From Lysinibacillus sphaericus (lineage in GTDB: Bacteria > Bacillota > Bacilli > Bacillales_A > Planococcaceae): 64,000 nucleotides of DNA. Of the stretch, positions 1-9,582 are shown piece after piece; the stretch's first letter is position 1, and each line of letters starts with the position of its first letter. The DNA lies in contig NZ_CP015224.1 of assembly GCF_001629735.1 (NCBI RefSeq), positions 1,674,001 through 1,738,000 on the forward strand. Reading direction: 5' to 3'. A program made the position numbers and the translations under genes. Under the pieces are notes generated by a model. That model was given only the letters and a program-made list of their open reading frames with translations. It did no database searches and was not told the origin of the DNA.

Positions 1-59
1 AAAATGAATCTAATGTTTTCTTACTCCACAATCGGTCGTGGAGTAAATATTGTATAGCA

Positions 60-380
60 TTATGCAATTGGCTCTAAAGCCGAAGCAACCTCTGAAAAAA
101 TAATTTCACTTCCCAAAATTGGAGATTCCTGTTCCGTGTTATTTGACCCTGCATGGGTTTCTTTAAAAGCAGCGCTATTTTTCCATTGAGTAAAGTCTTC
201 AATCGTGTTCCAATACATATTTACATTCAGTTCATCAAATCCGGTTAGATTTTTAGCAATTAAAACCTCCACTTTTATAAAACCTTCTGTTTTTTGTAAG
301 GGACCTGACCTAGTGAACATGGGCGCCATTTTTGCAGCAAAACCTAATTTCGTTTTAATTCTGTTTGTTACAATGATCAT
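60..380 (-). CDS. IsdG/HmoA-type heme-degrading monooxygenase (ABM fold)
   Basis: This 106-residue protein has the antibiotic-biosynthesis-monooxygenase fold pattern. Asn6, Trp66 and His76 fall at the spacing of the catalytic triad of IsdG (N7/W67/H77 in S. aureus), which opens heme with release of iron. Length matches the family (about 107 residues). The ATG follows an AGGAGG at good spacing. It lies just downstream of the ABC exporter genes on the same strand, with a 33-base gap. Heme degradation is inferred from the triad; a different ABM oxygenase activity is the main alternative. Confidence 0.78.
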   Translation of the reverse strand: MIIVTNRIKTKLGFAAKMAPMFTRSGPLQKTEGFIKVEVLIAKNLTGFDELNVNMYWNTIEDFTQWKNSAAFKETHAGSNNTEQESPILGSEIIFSEVASALEPIA

Positions 381-413
381 TGATTAGTCCTCCTAAATTT
401 TCTATAAACATTT

Positions 414-1127
414 CTATCCTTTAGTAGAGGTAATTTTCAAGTTTTTAAAAGATTCATCATGTTTAAGTTTGCCATCTTCCATTCGATACACTTTATCGCA
501 GTATTCAAGCATTCGTTCGTCATGGGTAACCATAATTGCTGCTTTGTTTCTTGTTTTTGCTTGTATAGCTATGAGTTGAACCACTTCATGAGCTCTTTTT
601 GAATCCAGACTAGCTGTTGGCTCATCTGCTAGAATAATAGACGGGCTGTTTATAAATGCGCGGGCAATTGCCGTACGTTGGCGTTCTCCTCCAGATAACT
701 GTTCTGGCAACTTATTCAGTTTTTCTGTTAAACCCAGACTTTGCAATAACTCCTTTGCATATTCCTTATCCTGTTTTAAAAGTTTCCCTGACATTCTTTT
801 TACTACAAGTAATTGTTCGAGAACAGTTAAATAAGGCACCAGATTGCTAGTTTGTAGGATAAATCCTATTTCATCCAGCCGCAATTGAGCTAAGTTCTTT
901 TGGTTTAACTGATTAAGGCTCTTGCCGTTAAGAATAACTTCACCTTCAGATGATTGGAGTAAGGCGCCTGCAATGGCAAGAAAGGTACTTTTACCCGAAC
1001 CTGATGGACCAATAACAGCTATAAACTCACCTTGTTCCACAGTTAAGGATATATTATCAAGGGCAAGAACTTGATTTTCCCCCTGTTGATACAGTTTGGA
1101 GACATTTTTTAATTGTATACCTGACAT
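414..1127 (-). CDS. MacB/LolD-type ABC transporter ATP-binding protein
   Basis: The 237-residue ATPase has Walker A GPSGSGKST near residue 40, a Q-loop, the signature LSGGERQR and Walker B IILADEPT followed by the D-loop SLDS. This is the MacB/LolD/FtsE-like group that powers a membrane FtsX-type permease rather than classical import. Its ATG directly follows the TAA of the permease gene (TAAATG), so the two are translationally coupled. Substrate is unknown; peptide or antibiotic export or cell-envelope stress roles are usual for PadR-controlled pairs of this type. Confidence 0.92.
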   Translation of the reverse strand: MSGIQLKNVSKLYQQGENQVLALDNISLTVEQGEFIAVIGPSGSGKSTFLAIAGALLQSSEGEVILNGKSLNQLNQKNLAQLRLDEIGFILQTSNLVPYLTVLEQLLVVKRMSGKLLKQDKEYAKELLQSLGLTEKLNKLPEQLSGGERQRTAIARAFINSPSIILADEPTASLDSKRAHEVVQLIAIQAKTRNKAAIMVTHDERMLEYCDKVYRMEDGKLKHDESFKNLKITSTKG

Positions 1128-2249
1128 TTATTCCATCCTCCCAATCGCTTGAAGTGGGTCTATTTTTGTAATTTTCCGAACTGAAACTAATGAACTTAAA
1201 ATAGAAATGACAAGTAAGAACAGGGCATAAAGGACAACTAACTTAAGGTCAAGTGAAAATGGCATTTCATCAGGAAGAATAAGGGCTGTCCCATAGGTTA
1301 ACAAGATTCCTGCTGTAATACTAATGAATGATAATAGAAATACTTGGGATACAATAGCTTTCCCGAGGAAACGATTGCTGGCGCCGATGGCCTTCAATAT
1401 GCCAAACTGATTTGATTTTTGCAAGGTAAGTACGTAGAAGAATACCCCCAGTACAAATGCCGAAATGGCCAAAAGGAAAGCAAGCATCATCATAATTGTG
1501 CCATTCTCTTCTTTATAACCGGGCATTCCCTGTATGGCTTTGGCCTTAGTTACTGTTTCAGTATTTTTGAAGACCTGATTTAGTTTCTCGGAGTCAATTT
1601 CCTCCCCTTGCAGCATAATTGCGTTTACAGGTTTTTCAATCCCTTTATCAGAACCAGGTGCTGCAAATTGAATGGAGCGCCATTTATCTAAGGTAGTAAA
1701 AATTGCAGGTAAATGATTGTATGTTTCATTTTTTACAAACCCGACAATTTTCAACTCTTCTAATGATCCTTCTATTTTCAACGTATCACCAATTTTAAAT
1801 CCCTTTTTCTTTAAAGTATCATTCGCGATTACTTCCAAAGCCTGATTTGCATCGAGGGGCTTTCCTTCTTCTACAGTAGGTTCCAGAAAACTACCTGGAT
1901 TGATTCCTAGAATGGCAATATCTACTTTTTCATTTTTATTCGAACTCGAATTATTTGTTACTGTTCCCATAGTGGCACCCATTGCTGATACCGCTGAAAC
2001 ATGAGGTTGGCTTTCTAGTTTCCCTGTCAATGTTTCACTTAATAACGATCGGCTCATAGAGGCTCTTGATCCCTCTTCAAAGGTTACATAATCGGTATCC
2101 ATATTTTTAAAGGTTGCTGCACTAAGAGTAGACAGGCCGTTACCTAATCCTGATAGTATGAATACTAGCCAAGCAATTAGAATAGTTATAACGCCAATCA
2201 TCAGAAAGCGTAATTTACCATACTTTAATTCTTTCATAGCAAGAAACAA
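1128..2249 (-). CDS. FtsX-like/MacB-type ABC transporter permease
   Basis: The protein is predicted to have one N-terminal membrane helix, a large extracytoplasmic domain of about 220 residues and three C-terminal helices ending in the FtsX-like motif region (KITKIDPLQAIGR). I place the start at a TTG at 2249-2247, because AAAGGAG lies nine bases before it and the protein then begins MFLAMKELKYGKLRF. Upstream in-frame ATGs at 2327 and 2270 lack a binding site, and the 2327 one lies between the two operator palindromes. Partner of the adjacent ATPase. Confidence 0.88.
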   Translation of the reverse strand: MFLAMKELKYGKLRFLMIGVITILIAWLVFILSGLGNGLSTLSAATFKNMDTDYVTFEEGSRASMSRSLLSETLTGKLESQPHVSAVSAMGATMGTVTNNSSSNKNEKVDIAILGINPGSFLEPTVEEGKPLDANQALEVIANDTLKKKGFKIGDTLKIEGSLEELKIVGFVKNETYNHLPAIFTTLDKWRSIQFAAPGSDKGIEKPVNAIMLQGEEIDSEKLNQVFKNTETVTKAKAIQGMPGYKEENGTIMMMLAFLLAISAFVLGVFFYVLTLQKSNQFGILKAIGASNRFLGKAIVSQVFLLSFISITAGILLTYGTALILPDEMPFSLDLKLVVLYALFLLVISILSSLVSVRKITKIDPLQAIGRME

Positions 2250-2277
2250 TGTACGACACTCCTTTATCATTAATATA

Positions 2278-2336
2278 TAGTCACGTTTGACTAATTGAAT
2301 TCTAATAGTTTCTTTTTGATTAGTCAAGCGTGACTA
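2278..2336 (-). promoter_or_regulatory. Twin palindromic operators before the ABC exporter
   Basis: Two copies of TAGTCA-N4-TGACTA lie at 2278-2293 and 2321-2336. The reverse complement of one differs from the other at a single base, and their starts are 43 bases apart, about four helical turns. They sit 29 and 72 bases upstream of the permease TTG. Binding by the neighbouring PadR regulator is an inference from position. The motif is not the classic ATGT-N8-ACAT PadR box. Confidence 0.65.
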
Positions 2337-2360
2337 TATAATTTTATTTTTGTCTCAAAT

Positions 2361-2392
2361 AAAAAAAGGAACCCTCTTTGGTTCCTTTTTTT
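2361..2392 (-). terminator. Rho-independent terminator after padR-type gene
   Basis: Stem AAAGGAACC / GGTTCCTTT with loop CTCTTT and T-runs on both strands. It separates the PadR gene from the exporter operators, so the exporter has its own promoter. Confidence 0.85.
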
Positions 2393-2405
2393 GTGGATAT
2401 ACTAT

Positions 2406-2924
2406 TTAATCCGAATGATTAAAATTTTGAATAGTTTTTTCAAGAAAGACTATTTCTGCTTCTAGCATAATAATTTTATGTTCGACCGCTAGATTAACAC
2501 CGGTACGTATCCCATGTGCCGGCGTTTCCTTAAATACATCTATGCGTTTTTTGTTTTTCTTTAATCGTTCTTGCAAGGCCGGGATTGCTTGATCCATAGG
2601 AAGGAAATCAATAAACATTAACCCAATATCTCCTTGATAATTAACACTTTCTGCAGAGGATAGATTATCCAATAATAATTGATAAAAATACGTTCGGCCG
2701 CTTTCATTTATAGAGTACACTTTTCGGGTAGGTCTATTTCCTTCTTGCACTAATTGAATATCTATATAACCCTTTTGATTTAGTCTATCCAGAGTAGCAT
2801 AAGCGGTTGGCTTTTTCATATCTGTAACTGTACTTAAGTTTCTTTCGATAAATTCATTAATTTGATATCCATGTTGACTTTGTCCCATTAATAACCCAAG
2901 CAGAATTAGTGAGCGATGTTCCAC
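2406..2924 (-). CDS. PadR family transcriptional regulator
   Basis: This 172-residue protein has an N-terminal winged helix (EHRSLILLGLLMGQSQHGYQ, then a recognition region TAYATLDRLNQKGYI) and a C-terminal helical dimerisation part, the PadR layout. The start is a GTG at 2924-2922 with AAAGGAGG six bases upstream; the ATG eight codons earlier overlaps that binding site and is unlikely. It lies directly upstream of the ABC exporter on the same strand but is separated by a terminator and paired palindromes. Likely represses the exporter until a ligand, often a toxic compound, is present. Confidence 0.85.
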   Translation of the reverse strand: MEHRSLILLGLLMGQSQHGYQINEFIERNLSTVTDMKKPTAYATLDRLNQKGYIDIQLVQEGNRPTRKVYSINESGRTYFYQLLLDNLSSAESVNYQGDIGLMFIDFLPMDQAIPALQERLKKNKKRIDVFKETPAHGIRTGVNLAVEHKIIMLEAEIVFLEKTIQNFNHSD

Positions 2925-3115
2925 AGAAATCCTCCTTTCTTTCAGCATTCTTTATATATTCTCTCTTAAATTCTATCTGTAGTCAATTGAGTGTTAATTT
3001 CGTGCTTGATCCGTTAATGGTGCTATAAAGAAAGGGAACTTTTATTATCTAGAAAAATAACATCTATATTTGGTGCCATTCGTAGATAGCAAACTATAAA
3101 AAATGAGATGTTAAA

Positions 3116-3223
3116 ATGAAATTGTTACTTTGGATATCAGTTGGTTTAATCGTAGCTGGACTTTTTGTCCTTATGTCAATGAAAAAAAGCATAGAGGAAA
3201 GAAGGAAAAGAGACATCCACTAA
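3116..3223 (+). CDS. Small single-pass membrane protein (35 aa)
   Basis: A short open frame encodes MKLLLWISVGLIVAGLFVLM followed by a highly charged tail (KKSIEERRKRDIH). The layout is a single membrane helix with a basic cytoplasmic end, typical of small Bacillus membrane peptides. The ribosome binding site is weak. A short inverted repeat (ATCCAC/GTGGAT) overlaps the stop. No family recognised; it may be a chance ORF. Confidence 0.35.
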   Translation: MKLLLWISVGLIVAGLFVLMSMKKSIEERRKRDIH

Positions 3224-3663
3224 ATCCGTTGTTTGGTGGATAATAGGGGCCGAGGTGTGGGATTAATAAGTATGTTATTAACTTGTGGTGTTTTTCTGTT
3301 TATGTAAAAATGGATGCATTGTAGATAGGTCGAGAATAAATAATTCATTTTGGTGACAGTCCCTAATTAAGACAACGAGCGCGATTGTTTAATAAACGTC
3401 GCTGTTCTTCTTCAATTAGCGAGGTGCTTTCGTAGAGGAAGAGACAGTAAACGTTGTCTCCTTTTACTACTTAAATGCTATTTTGATATACTTGCTAGTG
3501 CGTGAAAAAATATGTATACTATCAACCGCTGATTTTCTACAAATGCAGCTCCTAAATCTTTAGGATGCTTTTTACACCTGTTACGATGGCAAGGGTATAT
3601 CCCTTTTCTTGCTACAAAGGCTAGGCATTTGAATATGAGCGCTCGAAGCACACATCTCCTTAT
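3224..3663. other. Intergenic, no gene seen
   Basis: No open frame with a ribosome binding site. On the minus strand near 3375-3435 there is a short readable stretch resembling a protein C-terminus (ESTSLIEEEQRRLLNNRA), with no start, possibly the relic of a lost gene. Confidence 0.4.
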
Positions 3664-4323
3664 TCATTTATGGTACGCAAACATTTTATTTTGTATTTCA
3701 ATATAGAATTGCTGTATATCAAATTGATGCTGCTTTATAACATCCTCGGCTACTTGTCGAACTTCCTTTTGAATTACATCATCCTTCTCTTCTGTTAAAT
3801 TGATGATGATGTGGACATGTTCTGATGTCATCGTGTGGTCGATACTGAAGACACCAACATGTTGTGCAGTCATCGTTTCAAATAAATGAGCCATAACATC
3901 ATTATAGCTAAGCCTGGTCGAGTCAGTGGCTACAGGATCATAAAGATTTTTAATTGTTATTTGAAACGATATCGGGTTTAAATCATTTTTTTGAATACAA
4001 TCAAGCATCGTTTCCTCTATTTTTTGTTTGGACAGCTGATTGATTGTTTCAGGTATAGACACAAGGAGCTCCATTTTCCCATTTGGCAGGACAGCATAGT
4101 CTAATTGAAAGCTATAAGATTCTTTTTGCAGGGCTATGACAATATCACTAATAAGAAATTGATAATGTTGCATATAACCTAATAGTTCATCGTTGCTAGG
4201 TTGCGATAGAGACACATTTGATTTCTCAGCATTTTGAATAGGCGTATGGGAAAAAAAGAAAAAGACGACACTAACAATGATGGAAATAAGAAACCATAAG
4301 GTAAATAGTTTTTGGATAAACAT
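3664..4323 (-). CDS. Membrane-anchored hypothetical protein
   Basis: The 219-residue protein has an N-terminal hydrophobic anchor (residues about 7-25) and a soluble extracytoplasmic part with two similar alternating beta/alpha segments (around 65-130 and 140-215), each reading like a small ferredoxin-like fold. AAGGGGG precedes the ATG. I do not recognise the family. It stands alone, with a GNAT gene upstream on the same strand. Confidence 0.7.
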   Translation of the reverse strand: MFIQKLFTLWFLISIIVSVVFFFFSHTPIQNAEKSNVSLSQPSNDELLGYMQHYQFLISDIVIALQKESYSFQLDYAVLPNGKMELLVSIPETINQLSKQKIEETMLDCIQKNDLNPISFQITIKNLYDPVATDSTRLSYNDVMAHLFETMTAQHVGVFSIDHTMTSEHVHIIINLTEEKDDVIQKEVRQVAEDVIKQHQFDIQQFYIEIQNKMFAYHK

Positions 4324-4369
4324 CTATAGCCCCCTTATTGGGGACTATATGCAAGGTCATTCAAGGAAA

Positions 4370-4843
4370 TTACGATAGAATTTTATAAAATAACACACGG
4401 TCTTGATTTTCGCCGCTATAATCACTATGGATAGACATATTATCCATCACCTTGTCACCTTTCTCCATTCTAAATCCCAAATTTTTGTGAAAGGCAATGG
4501 ACACTTCATTTATAGGGGATGTAACACACTTAACGATATTACGGTGATACTGTTTCACCACATGAAAGAATACATCATATAACCTTTTTGCAATATTCTG
4601 TTTTCTATAATCAGGGTGAACCCCTACAAAATGAATGAACGCTTCATTTGTGTTGGATTGTGATAAAAAACCGACAAGAAAACCAATGATCTCGCCATCC
4701 TTTTCCATGATGAGGCTTGTGTTCGTAAAGTGATCGAAAAATAATTTAGGCAGTTTATCTGACATATTCCTTCCGCCCCACCACTCATTAATTACTGGCA
4801 ATAAAGTATAATAATCTGCACTCTGTAAGCTACGAATGTTCAT
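4370..4843 (-). CDS. GNAT family N-acetyltransferase
   Basis: The acetyl-CoA binding motif A is visible as VGVHPDYRKQNIAKRLY, followed by the motif B region SIAFHKNLGF. Start chosen at the ATG with GGGAGGAAGGA upstream; the ATG nine codons earlier lacks a site. 157 residues, a single GNAT domain. Substrate not predictable. Confidence 0.85.
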   Translation of the reverse strand: MNIRSLQSADYYTLLPVINEWWGGRNMSDKLPKLFFDHFTNTSLIMEKDGEIIGFLVGFLSQSNTNEAFIHFVGVHPDYRKQNIAKRLYDVFFHVVKQYHRNIVKCVTSPINEVSIAFHKNLGFRMEKGDKVMDNMSIHSDYSGENQDRVLFYKILS

Positions 4844-5031
4844 GGTATCCTTCCTCCCTTTCAACTTCACCTTTTAACTGGACATCGTTATGTAGGTCAA
4901 GCTACCGATGCATATGACTTTAATTTGTCCTTCGGATATCTCAGATGACTAACAACACTATACCCTCCATCTAAGATGTTTAATCATACTGTTATTTTAA
5001 CCTACCAGTTATTTCAATTTCAATCTCTCCT

Positions 5032-6507
5032 TCAAATCTTTGCCATAACCAATGATTTTAATGTATCGCTTAAAGTCTGAATACGATTTGTCGTATCCGT
5101 CATCTTCACTAAGAGCTTATTTTCGTCCTCCACTGAATGCACTATATCACCTGTTGATGATGCATTTTGCTCTGTCATTTTATTCAGCTTTTCAATTTGA
5201 GATTGGATTGCCTCAAATTGTAAGATGGCACTGCTTAATTCGTGCATCCCCCTTGTCAAGTCTGTATTCGTTTGCGTAAATGATTCCTTTAAACTATTAA
5301 AGAAATAACTGACATCCTGTAAAAGCTGTTCCCCGTGCTGTAATGCTTTTTCACCATCATCAGAACGTTGATGAGCCTCCGTCGCTTTCTCAAACAACGT
5401 TTTCGTCACATTCGTAATACTGACCGTAATGGCAGCACTTTCCTCCGCTAGCTTTCGTACCTCTTCCGCTACAATAGCAAATCCCTTACCATGTTCCCCC
5501 GCCCTAGCAGCTTCAATGGCTGCATTTAGTGCCAATAAATTTGTCTGCTGCGCAATATGTGTGATCCCCTGTAGCAAGCTATCCACCGTTTGCAAACTGA
5601 ATTGAAGCTCGTTGACGGTTTCTCCGGTTGAGCTCATGGCATGACTCATCACGCTCATTTGAGCCATCGCGTCCTGCATTTTAGCCCATCCTGCCAAAAC
5701 CTCTTGCTGAAGTTCAGTAGATTTCTCCACTGTGTCCTTTGAAATCGTCAACGTTTCATTTACAAAATGAACAGAATCACTCATAGTGACATGAATCATT
5801 TGCAAACTAGAAGCCTCTTGCTGAATACTGGCAGAAATATCCTCAGTGGCTAATAATATTTGTTTACTAGAGCCAGAAATACTTTGCATGGTTTGCTGGA
5901 ATTGCGTCACATGTTCGTCCAAAGCCTGACTGCTTTTCTCGATTTCCTGGAATGTATTTTGTAATTGATTGAAAGAAGCTTGGACTTCATTTTGCTGAAT
6001 TTCAGCATGTTTAATAAGCTCATTCCCCCATTTAGCAAGTAAATAAAAAGCAATAATGACACCGTTCATAATCGCTAGAAGAGTGATGAAAACAATGATG
6101 TCATCAAAGGGCCCTAATAAAGATGAAGAATTGACCAAATATAAAATGATAAAGCTAATGTTAGTTAGCAACCCAAAAAACACAATTAATTCCTTTTTAA
6201 AATAAAGCGCGATAATGGCAATGGTGCACAGCAAAATATAATGTTTATTCAATGAAAAACTATCTAGCAAAAATAATGTAAACACTATACTTGATGGAAT
6301 AAGACCAAAGATAAACCCTTTTACATAAGCTTTTATCGGCAAAAAATAATTGCATATAGCTAAAGCGATAACGGCTAGTCCGACAAATAAAAATAGTATT
6401 CCTTTTGATATAATCATAGGTCCACAAATTAGAATGGCTAAAATCGATATTATTGCCAAATTAACTCGGTGCACTTTCCTTGTATCATAACGAATTTTGT
6501 TCTCCAT
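5032..6507 (-). CDS. Methyl-accepting chemotaxis protein with multi-pass membrane N-terminus
   Basis: About six hydrophobic segments fill residues 15-165. A helical linker and the cytoplasmic signalling domain follow, with the highly conserved hairpin tip around [19 protein letters not shown] and [14 protein letters not shown]. There is no extracellular ligand-binding domain and no obvious HAMP, so sensing is probably through the membrane segments or from the cytoplasm. It should signal to CheA/CheW. AGGGGGA precedes the ATG. No che genes are nearby, as is usual for orphan receptors. Confidence 0.92.
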   Translation of the reverse strand: MENKIRYDTRKVHRVNLAIISILAILICGPMIISKGILFLFVGLAVIALAICNYFLPIKAYVKGFIFGLIPSSIVFTLFLLDSFSLNKHYILLCTIAIIALYFKKELIVFFGLLTNISFIILYLVNSSSLLGPFDDIIVFITLLAIMNGVIIAFYLLAKWGNELIKHAEIQQNEVQASFNQLQNTFQEIEKSSQALDEHVTQFQQTMQSISGSSKQILLATEDISASIQQEASSLQMIHVTMSDSVHFVNETLTISKDTVEKSTELQQEVLAGWAKMQDAMAQMSVMSHAMSSTGETVNELQFSLQTVDSLLQGITHIAQQTNLLALNAAIEAARAGEHGKGFAIVAEEVRKLAEESAAITVSITNVTKTLFEKATEAHQRSDDGEKALQHGEQLLQDVSYFFNSLKESFTQTNTDLTRGMHELSSAILQFEAIQSQIEKLNKMTEQNASSTGDIVHSVEDENKLLVKMTDTTNRIQTLSDTLKSLVMAKI

Positions 6508-6643
6508 AATGATCCCCCTAAAAAATGAATGGACATTCAGTTTGATTTTCTATTATTATATAGTATAACTACTACTTTTTGTAGCTAAAAATCGACTTTT
6601 AGAGCATATACTTCACATTATTGAAATTAAAGGGGGAATTCTT

Positions 6644-7606
6644 TTGAGCAGAGTCCAACAAATCGCCGCAAATTTTTATTGTATTGATACGCATGATCTA
6701 AATAGAGAGCAACGAACAAGCTCCTATCTATTAATTGATGAAAAAATAACCTTAATTGAAACGTCTGCTAGTCCATCCGTTCCATACATTATGGAAGGAT
6801 TAAAGGAATTAAATATCGCTTTAGAGGATATTCACTACGTCATTGTGACACATATTCATTTAGACCATGCCGGTGGTGCAGGCTTATTTTTACAGAGCTG
6901 CCCTCATGCTAAATTAGTTGTTCATCCTAGAGGGTCGGCCCATATGATCGATCCGGGCAGACTCATTTCCAGCGCTAAAGGCGTTTATGGGACCGAATTT
7001 GACCGCCTTTTTCATCCGATTGTGCCGATCGATGCAGCCCGAATTATAGAAGTAAGTCATGAACAACAACTCCATTTAGGACAACATCATTTAACGTTTT
7101 ATCATACAGAGGGCCATGCAAAACATCATGTTTCTATGCTTTATTCCGCTACTAACGGTCTTTTTGTTGGGGATACAACAGGTGTACGTTACCCAGAAAT
7201 GGACGGTGAAGCAATTGATCTAATCATACCTTCCACTTCCCCAAATCAATACAATCCTGAAACGATGGAGCATTCCATTCAATTGTACGAAAAGCTACAG
7301 GCAAGCGAATTATATTTTGGCCATTATGGAGCTTATAAAAACCCAGCAGAGGCCTATCGTCAAGTACGTTATTGGACACCTCTTTTTTTAGAAGAAGGCC
7401 GTAAAGCACAAGGAGCATCCAGCCAGCTCCAGGAACAAATTCGCGATTTAGATGCTCGATTAAAGGAGCTGTTATTTAGCTACTTACAAGCAAATGGTCT
7501 ATCACCCGACCACCCCGTCTATCAAACCATTCCATTCGATACGATTGTGTCAGCGATGGGAATATTGGATTATTTAGAAAAAGTGAAAGCACAGGTTACA
7601 CTTTAA
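6644..7606 (+). CDS. MBL-fold metallo-hydrolase
   Basis: The metal motif HxHxDH is present as THIHLDHAGG (His70, His72, Asp74, His75), with further ligands in HTEGHAKHH and VGDTTG. At 320 residues it has a C-terminal helical extension typical of the YflN-like/lactonase-like group. The start is a TTG after AAGGGGGAA. Substrate unknown. It converges with ligD. Confidence 0.88.
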   Translation: MSRVQQIAANFYCIDTHDLNREQRTSSYLLIDEKITLIETSASPSVPYIMEGLKELNIALEDIHYVIVTHIHLDHAGGAGLFLQSCPHAKLVVHPRGSAHMIDPGRLISSAKGVYGTEFDRLFHPIVPIDAARIIEVSHEQQLHLGQHHLTFYHTEGHAKHHVSMLYSATNGLFVGDTTGVRYPEMDGEAIDLIIPSTSPNQYNPETMEHSIQLYEKLQASELYFGHYGAYKNPAEAYRQVRYWTPLFLEEGRKAQGASSQLQEQIRDLDARLKELLFSYLQANGLSPDHPVYQTIPFDTIVSAMGILDYLEKVKAQVTL

Positions 7607-7616
7607 TCATAAAAAG

Positions 7617-7648
7617 GGTCAAGAAGTAGCTTACAATACTTCTTGACC
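7617..7648 (-). terminator. Terminator between the MBL gene and ligD
   Basis: Twelve-base perfect stem GGTCAAGAAGTA / TACTTCTTGACC with an eight-base loop. The T-run is on the minus-strand side, so it mainly ends ligD transcription, though it may serve both convergent genes. Confidence 0.85.
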
Positions 7649-7657
7649 TGATGAGCA

Positions 7658-9475
7658 TTATTCATTTATACGATCTAAAACTGCTTGAAAGTCCTGTTGT
7701 TCCCCTACTTCTCGAAAGTATTTAAAAGGATTGCTTATTTTCTTCATTCGCTCCATAACAGCAGGAATCGAAAAATAATAGGGTTTTAAATCGTCATTAA
7801 CCTCTTCCCAATGGAGTGGCGTTGCGACTAAGCCTAATTCATTTCCACGAGTGGAATAAGGGGCAATTATCGTCTTACCTTCAGCATGCTGCACATAATC
7901 TAAATATAATTTATTATGGCGATTTTTTTTTAATCGCTCGATTGTATATAAATGTGGCTTTTGTTGGCATAAAAAACGACAAGCAAATTCAGTAAAAACG
8001 CGAACCTCCTCATAGGTAAATTTATTTGCTGGTAACGGGATATAGAGCTGTAACCCTTTCCCGCCTGAAGTTTTGACAAATGATTGTAGCTGAAAATAAT
8101 CAATAATTCCTTTTAAATCTAGTGCCCCTGCAATCGCCAAAGAAAAATGGTCCGTTGAAGGGGGATCTAAATCGAAGACAATCTCTGTCGGATTCATAGT
8201 TTGTCGTGTTTGAAATGGAATATGCCACTCTAATGCTAATTGATTGCCCAGCCATAACAATGTTTCAAGATTATTACAGACCATATAATCAATCTCATCC
8301 ATCATCGCTGTGCCTACAAAATCAGGTAATTTATCTGGTCTACTTTTTTGATAAAAGCTTTCCCCAGGAACACCATGTGGATAGCGTATTAAAGTTAATG
8401 GGCGATCTTGAAGAAATGGCAATAAATAGGGCGAAACACTTTGTAAGTACGATAAATAATGATCCTTTGTTACACCTATTTCTGGCCATACAGGTTTATC
8501 AGGATGTGTTATAGGAACTGTTTCAGGAATAGGAAACAGCTGTCGCTGCATATGCTGCCATTGGCAAATATCTGGTGTTAATTCCAATCGAAAGGCATGA
8601 AATTTTGGTTCTCGGAGCTTACTACCATCAAAATCTATGCAGGCAATATCAACACAAATAGAAGGCTCTAACTCCCACAATTCTTTCTTACGTTGCCCTT
8701 GAGCCTGAAAAAAAGCAACGAGTGTTTGATGCTCTTCCTCCTTCATGCCATGTTTAAATGTAACAACCTCTCGTAAATTTCCTCCGTCATAAATGGAACC
8801 TTGGAAATAGCCATTACTATGATCATATTGCGTCACAATGACTGTCACATAACGCCAGTTTTTAATTTTCAACCAATGGCTTGAGCGTGTGTTATCCAGC
8901 CATTTACTAGTTTTCTTCTTGGCAACCATGCCCTCCCCATTGTAGACCTTAATCGCCTGCCATAAAATATTACTTTCCTCCTTAGCCTGCACAATTTGTA
9001 TGACCTTTCCATCTTGATCATCTACATTGGGAAGCTTTACCTTTGCTGCTAGCTTTGCCAATTGCTCTTTACGAGTTTTTAAATAACGGTTGCTAAACGA
9101 TTCCCCTTTGATCATTAACATATCAAACACGAGAAGCCTCATGGGGAAGGCTTGAGCATGCTTTGCAATGACATCTTGATTTTGCATTCTCCCTCTTTGC
9201 TGGACAACAGAAAATTCACTTTTATATGGATTGCTTAAATACACAAGCTCCCCATCAAAAATGAGTGGTAAAAATGCTTTCACTGAAGCATGTATTTGGT
9301 GACAATAATCTATAATTTCAGGAAACGAATGATTTAAATTGCGCCCGTTCCTACTAATAAGTATCGGTTGCTCATCCCATATTAAGAGGCATCGAAAGCC
9401 ATCATATTTCGTTTCATAAAGCCAGTCATCCCCTATTGGAATTTCATTTGCTTCCGTTAAAAGCATTGGTTTCAT
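7658..9475 (-). CDS. ligD: ATP-dependent DNA ligase D (ligase plus polymerase domains)
   Basis: This is the sealing and gap-filling enzyme of bacterial non-homologous end joining. The N-terminal ligase domain carries the adenylation motif KYDGFR with catalytic Lys23. The C-terminal primase-polymerase domain carries the acidic motif FDLDPP and the nucleotide-binding stretch VKTSGGKGLQLYIPL. The order ligase-polymerase with no phosphoesterase domain is the Bacillus arrangement, and 605 residues is close to the B. subtilis protein. Start set at the ATG at 9475, preceded by AAGGTAGG; the longer frame has no binding site. Divergent from ku. Confidence 0.95.
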   Translation of the reverse strand: MKPMLLTEANEIPIGDDWLYETKYDGFRCLLIWDEQPILISRNGRNLNHSFPEIIDYCHQIHASVKAFLPLIFDGELVYLSNPYKSEFSVVQQRGRMQNQDVIAKHAQAFPMRLLVFDMLMIKGESFSNRYLKTRKEQLAKLAAKVKLPNVDDQDGKVIQIVQAKEESNILWQAIKVYNGEGMVAKKKTSKWLDNTRSSHWLKIKNWRYVTVIVTQYDHSNGYFQGSIYDGGNLREVVTFKHGMKEEEHQTLVAFFQAQGQRKKELWELEPSICVDIACIDFDGSKLREPKFHAFRLELTPDICQWQHMQRQLFPIPETVPITHPDKPVWPEIGVTKDHYLSYLQSVSPYLLPFLQDRPLTLIRYPHGVPGESFYQKSRPDKLPDFVGTAMMDEIDYMVCNNLETLLWLGNQLALEWHIPFQTRQTMNPTEIVFDLDPPSTDHFSLAIAGALDLKGIIDYFQLQSFVKTSGGKGLQLYIPLPANKFTYEEVRVFTEFACRFLCQQKPHLYTIERLKKNRHNKLYLDYVQHAEGKTIIAPYSTRGNELGLVATPLHWEEVNDDLKPYYFSIPAVMERMKKISNPFKYFREVGEQQDFQAVLDRINE

Positions 9476-9582
9476 GTCACAATACCTACCTTGCTTTTTA
9501 TCTACAGTGTTTGATGATTTCGATTTACAATACATAAAATACTGCAAAAAATATCATAGTAAGAAAAAGAGGTGACATTTGT

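Noticed and set aside
1-50. Hairpin TTACTCCAC/GTGGAGTAA at the window edge
   Set aside because: No convincing T-run on either strand and its upstream context is outside the window.
3375-3435. Minus-strand peptide-like stretch ESTSLIEEEQRRLLNNRA
   Set aside because: No start and flanked by stops; too short to identify.
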